Source: Streptomyces capitiformicae | GTDB taxonomy: Bacteria; Actinomycetota; Actinomycetes; Streptomycetales; Streptomycetaceae | Length of the DNA: 64,000 nt | Direction of reading: 5' to 3' | NCBI RefSeq assembly: GCF_002214185.1 | Contig: NZ_CP022161.1 | Coordinates: forward strand, 9,679,486 to 9,743,485 | In this document: positions 10,712 to 19,857 of the stretch, one piece after another | Layout of the letters: each line of letters starts with the position of its first letter | Position numbering within the stretch: the stretch's first letter is position 1 | Translations under genes and position numbers: made by a program | The notes under the pieces: generated by a model | What the model was told of the DNA's origin: nothing | The model's input: only the letters and a program-made list of their open reading frames with translations | Databases searched by the model: none

Positions 10712-11779
10712 GTGAACAGTTCCTCGAGCACGCCCGGGATTCTCTATCTGCACGATCCGCAGGAATCGTACGAGGGTGCGATGCGTTCCGGCAGCGGTCG
10801 CGCCCGTCTGCTGGAGGCGGCCTGTGCGGCGCGCGGGCTGCCCTTCCTCTGTCCCGATCTGCGGGCGGTCCCCCACTTATCACAGTCCGAGGTGGTCCTC
10901 AGGCTGCTGGACCGGCGGGTGGCCGCCTTCGCGATCGTCGAACGGGCGGCCGCGCCGGTCCTGGCCGAGGCGCTGGCGCGATGGCGTCGGCGCCATCCCG
11001 GGGCGCCCTCACCGGTGGTGGCGGTGGCCCTGTGCGCGCCGGGGCTTGGTGTGCGGCCGCCGGAGGCGCTCGGAGTGCCCGTCGGCGTCGTCCACGGCCC
11101 CGGGATCTGGGACCAGGCGGTGTCCTTTTTCTCCGAGGCATCCGGGCAGGAGCTATGGCGACCCAGGGCACCCCGGCTCACCTTCGGCGCGCTGGCGCTC
11201 AGCGAGCTGCGCGACAGGTCCGACACGGCGGCCGAAGCAGCGGACGTCCTGCGGTCCGCGTACGGGAGCGCGAGTCATCCGCGCGAGACCCATCTGCGCA
11301 GGCTGACCACCTCGTCGGGGCTGCTGGTGTGGGCGCGGGAGGGCGGGCGGCTCGTCGGGTGCTCGCAGGTGCGCGGGGACGGCAAGTGGGGGGCCTGCGG
11401 CGCGCTCCCCGCGTACCGGGGTCTCGGCATCGGTCTGCGACTGGCCCGGCTGGCGCAGCGGCGGTTTCCCGGGCAGTTCGTCGAGGTCGGGCGGGACACG
11501 TCGCACGCCGTCCGGCTGGTGCTCGGCTGCGGGTTCCGGCCGGTGCGCGACGAACGGACCGTACGGTCCGTGGTGCGCTCCTCGGTGGGCCGGGAGATCG
11601 GAGTCGTCGGGGTGGACGAGCTGGGGGTGGTGTACCGGCGGCTGCGGGAGGGCGGTGGCGACACGGGTCCGCTGCGGCTGTACGTCGCGGGCCGCCCCCG
11701 TCGCTGGGCTGGGGCGGCCGGTGATCAACAGGCCGAGGCGACCGCGGCCACGTCGGGGAACGCGCTGCCGGCGAGGTAG
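10712..11779 (+). CDS. GNAT-like acetyltransferase domain protein
   Basis: 355-aa protein. The first ~190 residues are an uncharacterised domain (ILYLHDPQESYEGAMRSG...VVAVALCAPG). The C-terminal part resembles GNAT acyl-CoA-binding folds: LLVWAREGGRLVGCSQV, then GALPAYRGLGIGLRLARLAQ (the R/Q-x-x-G-x-G/A acetyl-CoA loop), then VGRDTSHAVRLVLGCGFRPV. GTG 10712 is preceded by GGGAGG. Substrate unknown. Its 3' end overlaps the convergent TPR-kinase gene by 55 bp, so the two mRNAs are complementary at their ends. Confidence 0.7.
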   Translation: MNSSSSTPGILYLHDPQESYEGAMRSGSGRARLLEAACAARGLPFLCPDLRAVPHLSQSEVVLRLLDRRVAAFAIVERAAAPVLAEALARWRRRHPGAPSPVVAVALCAPGLGVRPPEALGVPVGVVHGPGIWDQAVSFFSEASGQELWRPRAPRLTFGALALSELRDRSDTAAEAADVLRSAYGSASHPRETHLRRLTTSSGLLVWAREGGRLVGCSQVRGDGKWGACGALPAYRGLGIGLRLARLAQRRFPGQFVEVGRDTSHAVRLVLGCGFRPVRDERTVRSVVRSSVGREIGVVGVDELGVVYRRLREGGGDTGPLRLYVAGRPRRWAGAAGDQQAEATAATSGNALPAR

Positions 11780-14700
11780 GCGACGATCGCCTCGCAGTGG
11801 GCTTGGCGGACCCGTTTGAGGCGGCGGCTGCCGGTCGACAGCCCGGTGTGCGCGCGGCGGGGCGAAGCGAGGAAGTACTGGAGGAAGGCCGCCCGCGCGA
11901 GCGCGAAGGTCTCGTAGGCGCGGCGCACCTTGACCGGGTCGTCGCGCAAGGCGAGTAGGGCGGGCTGTGGGGGCAGGTGGTGGAGGTAGCGTGTCGCCAG
12001 GTCCACGCGGGTCGTGAAGTGCTGATCGTCCACCGGCAGGAGGGCGAAGTCCTCGATGAACTGGGCGACTTCGAACAGCACGGGACGCCAGTCGCTGGCC
12101 TCCAGGTCGATCGGGGCGATCCAGGCGGGTCGTCCAGGGAAGGCCGGGATCAGCCAGTTGTCGGCGTGGGCGTCGCGCTGGGCCGCCAGGGGCAGGCTGG
12201 CCGTGCCGGACCACAGGTCGGTCAGCGCGGTGTTGTCGACGGCACGGCCGGCGGCTGCCAGATGCACCCGCATGTCCTCCTCCAGCCGCTCACGGACCGT
12301 GGAACGGCGGTCGCCGTCGTCGGGGCACGGGCCCCGCCAGTGGTGGAAGGAGGCCAGGGCGTGCAGGACGCGGTCGGCGACCTCCACCACATCCGTGGTG
12401 TCCGGTGCCGCTTCCGCGGGCTTACGGTCGGCGACGAGCGCGCTGACCGGGCGGCCGGACATGCGCCGCATGACGAGGGCCACGTCCCGTCCCGCTCCTG
12501 CCCGCGCGGGCGGGAGCGGGACCGTGTCGATCACCTCCGGCACCTTGATCCAGCTTTGCTCGTGGTCGTCCGTCCACGCGGCGAACCCGGTGAGCAGCTC
12601 GCTCTCGGTGCGCGCGAACCCCGTGGGGCGTTCCTTGATCACGACGGTGCTGCTGAGCAGGCGATGAGGATCGTCTACGAAATACACCGCTCCCTCCATC
12701 CGGCCGCCCATGCCCTGCCGGTCGAACTCCTCGTCTCGTACGACGAGCCGTGCGGCACGACTGAGCAGCTCGCCGCGTGCTCCGGCGAGGGAGAGGCGCA
12801 GGTTCTCGGTGCGGTCGCGGCCGTCCAGCAGGTGTGTGGCCCATTCCCGGTGTTGCTCGGGCACCGAGCTCAGCTCGGCGAGCTGGAACAGGGGCCAGGG
12901 CCAGTCGGGGGCCAGCCGACCGGCCTCGTCCGCACAGCGGAGGGCCTCGGCGAGGTCGGTCGGGGAGTTGCTCCTACGGAACAGCATGTGGTGGGCGGCG
13001 CTGGACACCGACCAGTTCTCCCGGCTCTGGTAGCCCAGGTCGCGGGCGGCGGACTTGCAGGAGACGGCCAGCCGGAGGTCCTTGGGGTTCTGGCGGTCGC
13101 GGCCCAGGCGGTAGTACACGTCGCCGACGAGTCCGAGCAGGTTGCCGCTGAGGTTGTCGTGGTGCCGACTGCGGGCGAAGTGGTACAGGGCCCTCTCCGC
13201 GTGGTCCTCGTCGCCGGTGATCAGGTGCAGGCGCATATGGCACTCGCCGATCCGGCTCTCCAGGGCGGCGCGTTCCGGGTCTGTCGGCAACTGGGGCGCT
13301 CGGGCCAGCCAGTCGTCACGGAGCCGCTCGTCCAGGGGGGCGTCCGGGGCGCCGGGCTCCGGCAGCGGATGGTTGGGCAACTCGCCCGCCGTATCGAGCA
13401 GTTCGTCGGCCGCGTCATCGAGGCGGCCGTCGACGAGGAGGTCGTCGCCACGGTCGGGTCCGGGGTCTGGCTCCTCCAGGGCGGTGGCCGACTCGTCGTA
13501 GGTGTCCGGCCGGGCGGAGGGCTCTGGCGGCGCTCCGGTGGATGCGGGGTCGGTCATCTCGTCGACGAGTGCCTCGGCCTCGGCCAGTTCGGCCGTGCCG
13601 GCGTCGCCGGGCACGCTCGCGGTGTGCTCGCCCAGCACGCTGAGCAGCAGGGCCAGCGCGTCCCGCAGCAGCTGTACGGCCTCCTCGCGGCGCCGCTCGT
13701 CCCCGGCCTGGAGCCGACACGCCAGCTTGAGGGCGGCGACGGCGGCATGCCGCCGCAGCACCGGGTTGGCCTCGCCGCCGTGTGGCAGCGCCGTCTGGAA
13801 CAGTTCGTGCACCCGCTCCAGTTCGGCGGTCCGGACGACGTCGCCGAAGGCGAGCGCGGACAGGGTCGCGGCCCGGCTGGCCACGAAGGAGCGTCGGGCC
13901 GGCGAGCGCAACCGCGCCAGCTGCTGCTCCAGGCGGCGGCTGACGGCGTTCAACCGGTCGGCGCAGTCTGCCCGTTGGCGTGCCGAGCACAGCAGGAAGG
14001 CCGCCTGGGCCAGGGCGGTGCTGTGCAGGGGCACGTCGTCGACGGTGAGGAGTAGGTCCAGCAGGCGCTCGGTCTCCTCGACGTCGGCGGCCTCTGTCGC
14101 GCGGCGCAGCGCGGCCTCGCCCTTCAGGACCTCGGCAATCCGTACTTGCCGTACGACTTGTGCGGTGTTGACCGGCGGCGCCGTGACGGTGTCGCCGGTG
14201 AGCCAGCCGACGTCGCGCAGATAGGAGAGGGCCGTGTCGATGTCGTTCAGCGCGCCGTCGACGTCCCTGGTCCACAGCCGACCGCGTGCCCGGCTGAGCA
14301 GGGCGTCGGGGTACGAGGTGTTGCTGACGGCGGTCGCGCCGACGGCGAGCTCTGCGATCGCCGTGTCCAGCAGGGTGGGCTCGGTGTCCTCGTCGTCCTC
14401 GGTGCTGCGCTGTTCCAGGATGTCCGGTTGGGCGTTCCAGTCGACGGTGGCCTGCCGGCCGATGTGGACCCGAAACCGGGCCTGTCCGCGCAGCAGCGAG
14501 AGCACCGGGTCAGGGCACGCGTGGGCGGTACGAGCCTCTCCTTCGGCGGCTTCGTACGCGCCGACGCTGCGCTCGAACTCGCTGAGCGCCCCGCTGCCGT
14601 CCCCGATGGCCAGCAGATGCAGGCCCCAGCGGAAGGCGACGTCCCCCTCCGCCGCGGCCAGTTCCCGGGTGGGCAGGGCGAGTTCCGCACCCCTGTCCAG

Positions 14701-15456
14701 CAAGTCCTCGGCTTCGCTGAGGAGTTGAGGCACCCGGTCCTGGTCCACCGCCTGCGCCGCCTGGCCGGTCCGGGCCCGGTGCATGGCGAGGTCGGCCCGG
14801 CGCACCTTCACCTCGACGTGGTAGCGGAAGTGCTCGGGGGATACGTCGCCGCACCGCTCGGCGAGCGCCAACTGGCCGTCGGCGTAGGCGAGCAGGGCGG
14901 CCGCGTCGTCGTCCTTGCGGGCCAGGATGAGGGAGGCGACGCCGCGCATGCCGTGGAAGCGGCGCAGTTGGTGTTCGGAGAAGTCGACGACGGACAGTGC
15001 CACGTTGATGACCTCGCCCTCGTGCAGCAAGGCCGCGTAGAGGCGGCGGGCCGCCTCGGTCCGTTCATCGTGCAATGCCGCACGGGCCAGTTCGTTGAGC
15101 ACTCCGGCGAGTCGGAAGTGGACTTCGAACCAGGTCCTGTCCCGTTTGAATCTGGGGTCGGCGGCACGCAGGGACGTGTGCGCCACGCCGGGATCCATCT
15201 CCAGAGCCCGGTGGACCAGGAGCAGGACCACCAGATCGGCGGCCTCGGTCTTCACTCCCCGGTCCATAACCGCCTTCCACGCCCGTCCGACCGCCGCCGG
15301 GGCGGTGAGCGGGTCGGCCAGTTCCTCCAGCGGTACGGGGGCCACGCGTAACGCGGCCCGGTCCATCAAGCCCTGTGCGGGCACTTCCCATGCGTCGAGC
15401 TTCTCCCACAGCCAGCCGAGACGGCCGGTGGTGGGGCTCTCTTCCGTCGTGGACAA
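11725..15456 (-). CDS. TPR-like repeat protein with C-terminal APH/kinase-fold domain
   Basis: 1243-aa cytoplasmic protein. Residues about 60-870 are helical, Ala/Leu/Arg-rich tandem repeats with TPR character, interrupted by a low-complexity acidic linker (near residue 640-700). Residues about 905-1180 carry a phosphotransferase fold: Lys in VVIKERPTGF (about residue 938), the catalytic loop RDAHADNWL (about 1095) and the metal motif IDLEAS. TTG 15456 gives MSTTEESPTTG and has GGAG 5 nt upstream. The pairing of repeats with a kinase suggests a sensor or effector scaffold, possibly stress or phage related; that is inference. It is divergent from the membrane protein at 15564. Confidence 0.7.
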   Translation of the reverse strand: MSTTEESPTTGRLGWLWEKLDAWEVPAQGLMDRAALRVAPVPLEELADPLTAPAAVGRAWKAVMDRGVKTEAADLVVLLLVHRALEMDPGVAHTSLRAADPRFKRDRTWFEVHFRLAGVLNELARAALHDERTEAARRLYAALLHEGEVINVALSVVDFSEHQLRRFHGMRGVASLILARKDDDAAALLAYADGQLALAERCGDVSPEHFRYHVEVKVRRADLAMHRARTGQAAQAVDQDRVPQLLSEAEDLLDRGAELALPTRELAAAEGDVAFRWGLHLLAIGDGSGALSEFERSVGAYEAAEGEARTAHACPDPVLSLLRGQARFRVHIGRQATVDWNAQPDILEQRSTEDDEDTEPTLLDTAIAELAVGATAVSNTSYPDALLSRARGRLWTRDVDGALNDIDTALSYLRDVGWLTGDTVTAPPVNTAQVVRQVRIAEVLKGEAALRRATEAADVEETERLLDLLLTVDDVPLHSTALAQAAFLLCSARQRADCADRLNAVSRRLEQQLARLRSPARRSFVASRAATLSALAFGDVVRTAELERVHELFQTALPHGGEANPVLRRHAAVAALKLACRLQAGDERRREEAVQLLRDALALLLSVLGEHTASVPGDAGTAELAEAEALVDEMTDPASTGAPPEPSARPDTYDESATALEEPDPGPDRGDDLLVDGRLDDAADELLDTAGELPNHPLPEPGAPDAPLDERLRDDWLARAPQLPTDPERAALESRIGECHMRLHLITGDEDHAERALYHFARSRHHDNLSGNLLGLVGDVYYRLGRDRQNPKDLRLAVSCKSAARDLGYQSRENWSVSSAAHHMLFRRSNSPTDLAEALRCADEAGRLAPDWPWPLFQLAELSSVPEQHREWATHLLDGRDRTENLRLSLAGARGELLSRAARLVVRDEEFDRQGMGGRMEGAVYFVDDPHRLLSSTVVIKERPTGFARTESELLTGFAAWTDDHEQSWIKVPEVIDTVPLPPARAGAGRDVALVMRRMSGRPVSALVADRKPAEAAPDTTDVVEVADRVLHALASFHHWRGPCPDDGDRRSTVRERLEEDMRVHLAAAGRAVDNTALTDLWSGTASLPLAAQRDAHADNWLIPAFPGRPAWIAPIDLEASDWRPVLFEVAQFIEDFALLPVDDQHFTTRVDLATRYLHHLPPQPALLALRDDPVKVRRAYETFALARAAFLQYFLASPRRAHTGLSTGSRRLKRVRQAHCEAIVAYLAGSAFPDVAAVASAC

Positions 15457-15563
15457 ACAGTCTCCGTCGAGTGTTCAGAGGTTTGGGTGAGAAGAGGAGG
15501 GATCAGTATGAACGTCATGGAGGAGACCGGCGCAACTCGCGCACATACGGGGCTCGGACGGTC

Positions 15564-16100
15564 ATGAACACCACTCAGGTCATCACTCTGCTGACTGGGC
15601 TCGTCACCGCTCTGGTCGCGCTCCTCGGGTACTGGGTGAGCCAGCATCAGAAGCGCCGGGAACGCCGGGCCGACGTCTTCGCCTCGGCCCTGGAGGCGAT
15701 CCGGGAGTACGAGCAGACCCCGTACCTGATACGTCGGCGTGAAGGGCCGGACGCGGCGACGCGCGCCCGGATATCGGAGCGGCTCAGCGCCAGTGCGGCC
15801 CGCCGCCGCTATCACGAGGCGGTGCTCACGCTCGACTCGCCGATCGTCGCTGCGTCGTACCGGGCACTGCTCGTCCGGACGCGGAGGCAGGTCGGTCCAT
15901 ACCGGTCGGATGCCTGGAAATCGCCCGTGATCGCGAGCGACGAGGAGTTCCCCGGCTCGGCGTACTACGCCTACGACAACGGGCCGGAGTGGGACCTGTG
16001 TCTCCTGGCCATGCGCCGGGAACTCTCGGTGTTCGCCGCGGTGCGCCGCCGGGACACCCGTCGTCGGCTGGAAGCGCTGATCGCGTCGCGGTCCGCCTGA
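15564..16100 (+). CDS. single-TM hypothetical protein, divergent partner of the TPR-kinase
   Basis: 178-aa protein with one N-terminal membrane segment (VITLLTGLVTALVALLGYWV) followed directly by the positively charged HQKRRERRADVF, giving N-out/C-in topology. The cytoplasmic part is helical and Arg-rich (EALREYEQTPYLIRRR-like, ALLVRTRRQVG). No family recognised. It lies 107 bp from the TPR-kinase start in divergent orientation, so a shared control region is likely. ATG 15564 is used because it starts just before the TM segment. Confidence 0.6.
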   Translation: MNTTQVITLLTGLVTALVALLGYWVSQHQKRRERRADVFASALEAIREYEQTPYLIRRREGPDAATRARISERLSASAARRRYHEAVLTLDSPIVAASYRALLVRTRRQVGPYRSDAWKSPVIASDEEFPGSAYYAYDNGPEWDLCLLAMRRELSVFAAVRRRDTRRRLEALIASRSA

Positions 16101-16127
16101 GCCGACGCCGACCGGGAAGTTGTTCCG

Positions 16128-16450
16128 TCAACCGACCTGCGCTGCGAACGCCTCGTAGGCCCCTCGTCGAAGAGGACAGACCGGACCTCCTCGTCTGCAG
16201 TCCGGGTGGCCCGTACCGTCTGCACCGCGATGCGGGCGGCGTCGCCCATCGGCCAGCCGTAGATGCCGGCGGTAACGGCGGGGAAGGCGACCGGGCGGGA
16301 CGCCCAACTCGTCGGCGACGCACAGGGATTCGCGGTAGCAGGAGGCGAGGAGGTCGGGCTGGTCGGTGTCCAGCGTGAAGCGCGGGCCGACGGTGTGAAT
16401 CACCCACTGGGCATCGCGGTCACCCACGGTGGTGGCGACCGCTTGGCAAG
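16128..16450 (-). pseudogene. macrodomain (O-acetyl-ADP-ribose deacetylase) relic
   Basis: C-terminal two thirds of a macrodomain read through two frameshifts. First AVATTVGDRDAQWVIHTVGP and LLASCYRESLCVADELG. Then, in another frame from about 16300, FPAVTAGIYGWPMGDAARIA and EEVRSVLFDE. A one-base change near 16160 restores AYEAFAAQVG-stop. The N-terminal ADP-ribose-binding GDIT region is missing; the fragment begins where the conjugation-ATPase relic starts. Nonfunctional. Confidence 0.75.
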
Positions 16451-16872
16451 CTCCGCCTGCCCGCCCACCGGATGACCACCGCCACGGTGTCCGGGGCCTA
16501 TCCCTTCCTCGCCGAGGGCGGACTGGGCGCGGAGGGCATCTTCATCGGCCGCGACGTCCACGCGGAGGCCGCGTTCTGCTACGACCCGTTCTCGCTGTAC
16601 AGCAGCGGCCGGGTCGAGGGCTTCACCAACCCCAACGCGGTCCTGGCCGGGATCATCGGCATGGGCAAGTCCGCACTGGCCAAGTCCATCGCCACCCGGG
16701 CGATCGCCCACGGTTACCGGGTCTACGTGCCCTGCGACCCCAAGGGCGAGTGGACGGCCGTCGCGCAGGCTCTCGGCGGCTACAGCATCGCGCTGGGGCC
16801 GGGGCTCCCGGGCAGGCTGAACCCCCTGGATGCCCCGGCCGGGCCCGCCTCGGTGAGCGAGGACGACTGGTC
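16451..16872 (+). pseudogene. conjugation-type ATPase (VirB4/TraC-like) fragment
   Basis: The reading frame contains RLPAHRMTTATVSGAYPFLA, GIFIGRDVHAEAAFC, the Walker A loop GIIGMGKSALAKS, then RVYVPCDPKGEW and GPGLPGRLNPLD. These are hallmarks of the type IV-secretion-like ATPases of actinomycete conjugative elements. The N-terminus and the whole C-terminal ATPase core (Walker B onward) are missing. After SVSEDDW the sequence becomes the reverse strand of a different gene. An apparent start at ATG 16472 allows a 200-aa frame, but most of its second half is noncoding read-through. Confidence 0.75.
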
Positions 16873-17289
16873 AACGGAGGTCCGCCCCGGCCAGACCCAC
16901 AGGTTCCCCCGGTGCCGCTTGCCATGGTCGGTAAGCCATACACCGGCCAGCAGCGAGAAGGAGCCGGGGCGTCCGTCCGGTTCGCCCGGCATCAGGCCAT
17001 CGACGTGCGGGGCGCCCGGCCGACGTGGCCACGGCGGGACCGTCGTCGCCACCTGCGCGAAATCAGGGTCCTGAACATCGAGATCCGAACGCAGCAGCTG
17101 GCCAGCTAGCTCCCCAATGCCCGCCTCCCGGTAGAAGTCGAGCAGTGCATGGCCCTCTGGGGCGAAGCGCGGCCACAGGAAATACGGTCCGATGTGATCC
17201 TCTCCATGAGGCTGCTGCTCGAGCAGCGCAGCGACCAGCTCGCGCCCGTCGGCGATCTGCTCGCCGCTGAGCACGTCGGAAATCACCAC
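16873..17289 (-). pseudogene. phytanoyl-CoA-dioxygenase-like gene, C-terminus lost
   Basis: N-terminal ~140 residues of an Fe/2-oxoglutarate-type oxygenase. They include VVISDVLSGEQIADGRELV, FLWPRFAPEGHALLDFYRE, the metal motif APHVDGL (H-x-D), FSLLAGVWLTD and GNLWVWPG. The expected T/S-H and the second metal histidine are gone because the sequence switches into the ATPase relic at about 16873. The start is a GTG at 17289 or 17292 behind AGGGGG. Confidence 0.65.
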
Positions 17290-17292
17290 GAA

Positions 17293-17653
17293 CCCCCTGT
17301 CGGCCGAACGCGGCCCTCGTCTCGCCGGTGATCGTCACCATGCCGTTCAGTGCAGCAGGCAGCGTCTTCTCCAGCAATCGAATTGCCCGCTACGCCACGC
17401 CCAGACGCCAGTTGCAGTCAGTGCGCAACCCGCAGTGCTGCACGACGTCGGGTACACGCCAGCCGTGGCGCTGACGGACTTCCAGTCGCTGCGCCGGCAC
17501 CCGCACCTCGACGACGCGCCGGACGCGATCCCCGCCCGGAACACGAGAACCGCCTCAAGGCCGCCCAGGTTGTCTGGCAATCTTGCTGGACAACTCGTAG
17601 ACATCTCTATCCTTCTCCAGACTTGTGCTCCCGGTGAGCGCGAGGAGGAGTGG
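17293..17653. other. no intact gene; possible relics
   Basis: The plus strand near 17435-17480 reads LHDVGYTPAVALTDFQSL, like the HD motif of an HD-domain hydrolase, but it is not part of a longer homologous frame. The minus strand near 17330-17375 has LLEKTLPAALNGMVTITGE. Both are short. The last bases hold the ribosome binding site of the following gene. Confidence 0.35.
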
Positions 17654-19036
17654 ATGGCAGGGCGACGGACTCGACCTTGGGGCCCTCTAAAGGGCACCAG
17701 TCCACAGGAGAACCAGGCTGCGGCCTTGGTGCGTACGTGGATGGATGAGGCAGACCTGACCGTGACGGCCCTGCACTCGGCAATGACCGACGGGTCCGTC
17801 GGCAAGGGGCCGGTGCCAAGCCGGGCGACGGTCGCCGACCGACTGGCCGGGCTCAATCTCACCGGCGAGTTCGTCGATGCCGTGGCCGCGGTCTGCTTCT
17901 CCGCCGCGGACGCGCCGGCCAGGGCACGGCAGGCACGTCAGATCCTCAACGGCGGTGGCCGGTTTCGTCCCGACGGGGTCGGTACGGCGCCCGCCGCGCC
18001 GACCCCGATGGCGCTGCCGCAGTCCACCCCACCGGTTCACGGTGCGAGGAGGAATCCCGGCCGTGGCTTGGGGCCAGATAACGTGGCCAAGCTACACCGC
18101 ACCCTGAGCGCGATGACCAAGGAACTCACCGCGCTGCGCGCCGAGCGGGACGCGTTGGATGAGCGCTGCGAGACCCTGCTCCGCGCGTTATCGGCGTCTG
18201 AGGCGCTGGTGAAGAAGCTGACCGAACGGCATGAGCCGCCCGACGGCACGGCCCACGAGTCGCCCGCGCCGAAGGCGATCCACATCACGCTGCCCGCGGA
18301 GGACGTGCGCCCCGTCGCCCGGTGCGACGCCACAGAGACAGGAAGGCCCGTCGGAAGCAGCCCCCGCCCGGAACCGATCGCCGGGAAGGGCAGGGGATCC
18401 GAGCATCGAGGGCCCCCGAGCCCGGGCGGGATGCCGCTGACGCCAGGCGTCCAGCCCGCACGGAGCGACGCGCAGGCCCACCCCGGATCGGCACCGGTCG
18501 CCACGCTCGTGCCCTCTGACGTCAGGAGTGAGCAGGCGGTCGGACTACCGCTCGATTTCCAGGCGTTCTTCATGATGAACAGGGAGGCCTACACCAAGTA
18601 CGCCCGCCTGCATCTGCGGGAGGAACTGGCCCAGGAGGCGGTACACGGCACCTTTCTCACCATCCTGAGCGAGTGGGAGGTCTTCCTGGGCCACTCGGAG
18701 CCCGCTGCCTGGGCCTGGAAGTTGTTGCGGCGCAGTGTCGCCGAGCGGGCTGGCATCATCTCTCGAAACCATGTGGTGGCACGGGCCATGCGGGACGCCC
18801 GGGCCACCCTCGACGGAATGACCAGCGATCTCGGCCTCTTCAGCGCCATCGCGGAACTGCCGGAGCGTCAGTTCGACGTGATCGTACTGCGGTACGTGCT
18901 GGGCTGCGGCACCGAGCAGATCTCCGATCTGCTTGGAGTCAGCCCGGCGACCGTTCGCTCCCACGATCGGCTGGCCAGAAGGCGTCTGGCGAGAAGACTC
19001 GGCCTGCGCACCAGTGACGATCAGTTGTCATGGTGA
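17654..19036 (+). CDS. ECF-like sigma-factor protein with long N-terminal domain
   Basis: 460-aa protein. Residues 1-100 form a small helical domain common to actinomycete regulators (GTSPQENQAAALVRTWMDEA, VADRLAGLNLTGEFVDAVAA). A coiled coil follows near 150-195 (LSAMTKELTALRAERDALDE), then a disordered Pro/Gly-rich linker. The C-terminus is a sigma-70 module: region 2 (FMMNREAYTKYARLHLREEL) and region 4 (LPERQFDVIVLRYV, ISDLLGVSPATVRSHDRLA). It probably directs RNA polymerase in response to an unknown signal. ATG 17654 follows AGGAGG at 5 nt. The next gene encodes a small tail-anchored protein. Confidence 0.75.
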   Translation: MAGRRTRPWGPLKGTSPQENQAAALVRTWMDEADLTVTALHSAMTDGSVGKGPVPSRATVADRLAGLNLTGEFVDAVAAVCFSAADAPARARQARQILNGGGRFRPDGVGTAPAAPTPMALPQSTPPVHGARRNPGRGLGPDNVAKLHRTLSAMTKELTALRAERDALDERCETLLRALSASEALVKKLTERHEPPDGTAHESPAPKAIHITLPAEDVRPVARCDATETGRPVGSSPRPEPIAGKGRGSEHRGPPSPGGMPLTPGVQPARSDAQAHPGSAPVATLVPSDVRSEQAVGLPLDFQAFFMMNREAYTKYARLHLREELAQEAVHGTFLTILSEWEVFLGHSEPAAWAWKLLRRSVAERAGIISRNHVVARAMRDARATLDGMTSDLGLFSAIAELPERQFDVIVLRYVLGCGTEQISDLLGVSPATVRSHDRLARRRLARRLGLRTSDDQLSW

Positions 19037-19272
19037 GCTCCTGGGCAGGGCTCGGCACCCATCGGTCACCGTCCGTCACGACTGCGCGAGGGCCACCGTG
19101 CGGGCGGGGAACGGCGACGTCGGCAGTGACCGCACACGAACGACACACCGGAAACCGATTCCGCACGTCGGGGGCCGCAGCGCCACTGCGACCCCCGGCG
19201 CATCGAACACCCGAGGAGGCACCCCTTGAACAGGCCCGGCCTCGGCCCAAGCAGTCCCGAACGGAGAACCAC

Positions 19273-19530
19273 TTGACCGACAACCGTAACCCGCGCGTCG
19301 CGCCTCACGCAGCAGCCGTCAACATCACGGTCGAGGGCCCGGCACAGCTGGTCGTGGCGACCACGATCGCAAGCGCCGACCACGGATCGCGGAGCGAGAT
19401 CGCCGCGCCCGCCGTCGCCGAGCCGGACGCCGGTCCGCCGTTCTGGCACCGCACGTCCGTGATCTGGAGCGCCGTGGCGGCCCTGGCCGCGACCACCACC
19501 GCCGTCCTGGCATGGGTGTTCGGAAGCTGA
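19273..19530 (+). CDS. small tail-anchored membrane protein after the sigma factor
   Basis: 85 residues from TTG 19273 (MTDNRNPRVAPHAAAVNITV), with GGAG 7 nt upstream. The only hydrophobic segment is at the extreme C-terminus (VIWSAVAALAATTTAVLAWV FGS), preceded by WHR, so the soluble N-terminus should face the cytoplasm. Its position suggests a regulatory partner such as a membrane tether for the sigma factor; no sequence motif proves it. The frame extends upstream without better starts. Confidence 0.5.
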   Translation: MTDNRNPRVAPHAAAVNITVEGPAQLVVATTIASADHGSRSEIAAPAVAEPDAGPPFWHRTSVIWSAVAALAATTTAVLAWVFGS

Positions 19531-19584
19531 GTGCGACCGGACGGGCCGCCGGGATGCACTCCCGGCGGCCCACGTCGCAAGTGC

Positions 19585-19821
19585 CTAACCAGTAGGAGCT
19601 GCATGCTGGTGCGCCACCAAGAGCTGCTGCTCTGCCGCAGCCTTGGCGATCAACAAGTCGTCGTCCCAGCGGGGCTTCATTGGCGCCACACCAGCCATAG
19701 CTCCAGAGTAAGCGCGCCAAGTGAAGGTGCCCCTCCTCCCGGCCTCGGGCTGGCCACTGTTACGGATGTAGATGCAGGCGACGCGAAGGCAATGTGCACT
19801 GCCGCGCGCGTAGCTCAACAC
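19585..19821 (-). CDS. possible small hypothetical protein
   Basis: 78 codons from GTG 19821 (MLSYARGSAHCLRVACIYIR) ending EQQLLVAHQHAAPTG. Weak GGGG upstream. Coding character is modest and no family is recognised; it may be a relic like the segment at 19858-20064. Confidence 0.25.
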   Translation of the reverse strand: MLSYARGSAHCLRVACIYIRNSGQPEAGRRGTFTWRAYSGAMAGVAPMKPRWDDDLLIAKAAAEQQLLVAHQHAAPTG

Positions 19822-19857
19822 CCCGCAACAGCACCCCGTCGGCAGGTCATGTCCTCA

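Noticed and set aside
11977..14055. 692-codon frame opposite the TPR-kinase gene
   Set aside because: Antisense shadow; the minus-strand gene shows the kinase motifs and a ribosome binding site.
16472..17109. Intact ~200-aa ATP-binding protein
   Set aside because: Only the first ~130 residues are homologous to conjugation ATPases; the rest is the reverse strand of the PhyH-like gene, so I call it a fragment.
17435..17480. HD-domain hydrolase gene
   Set aside because: Only one short HD-like motif is visible with no flanking similarity.
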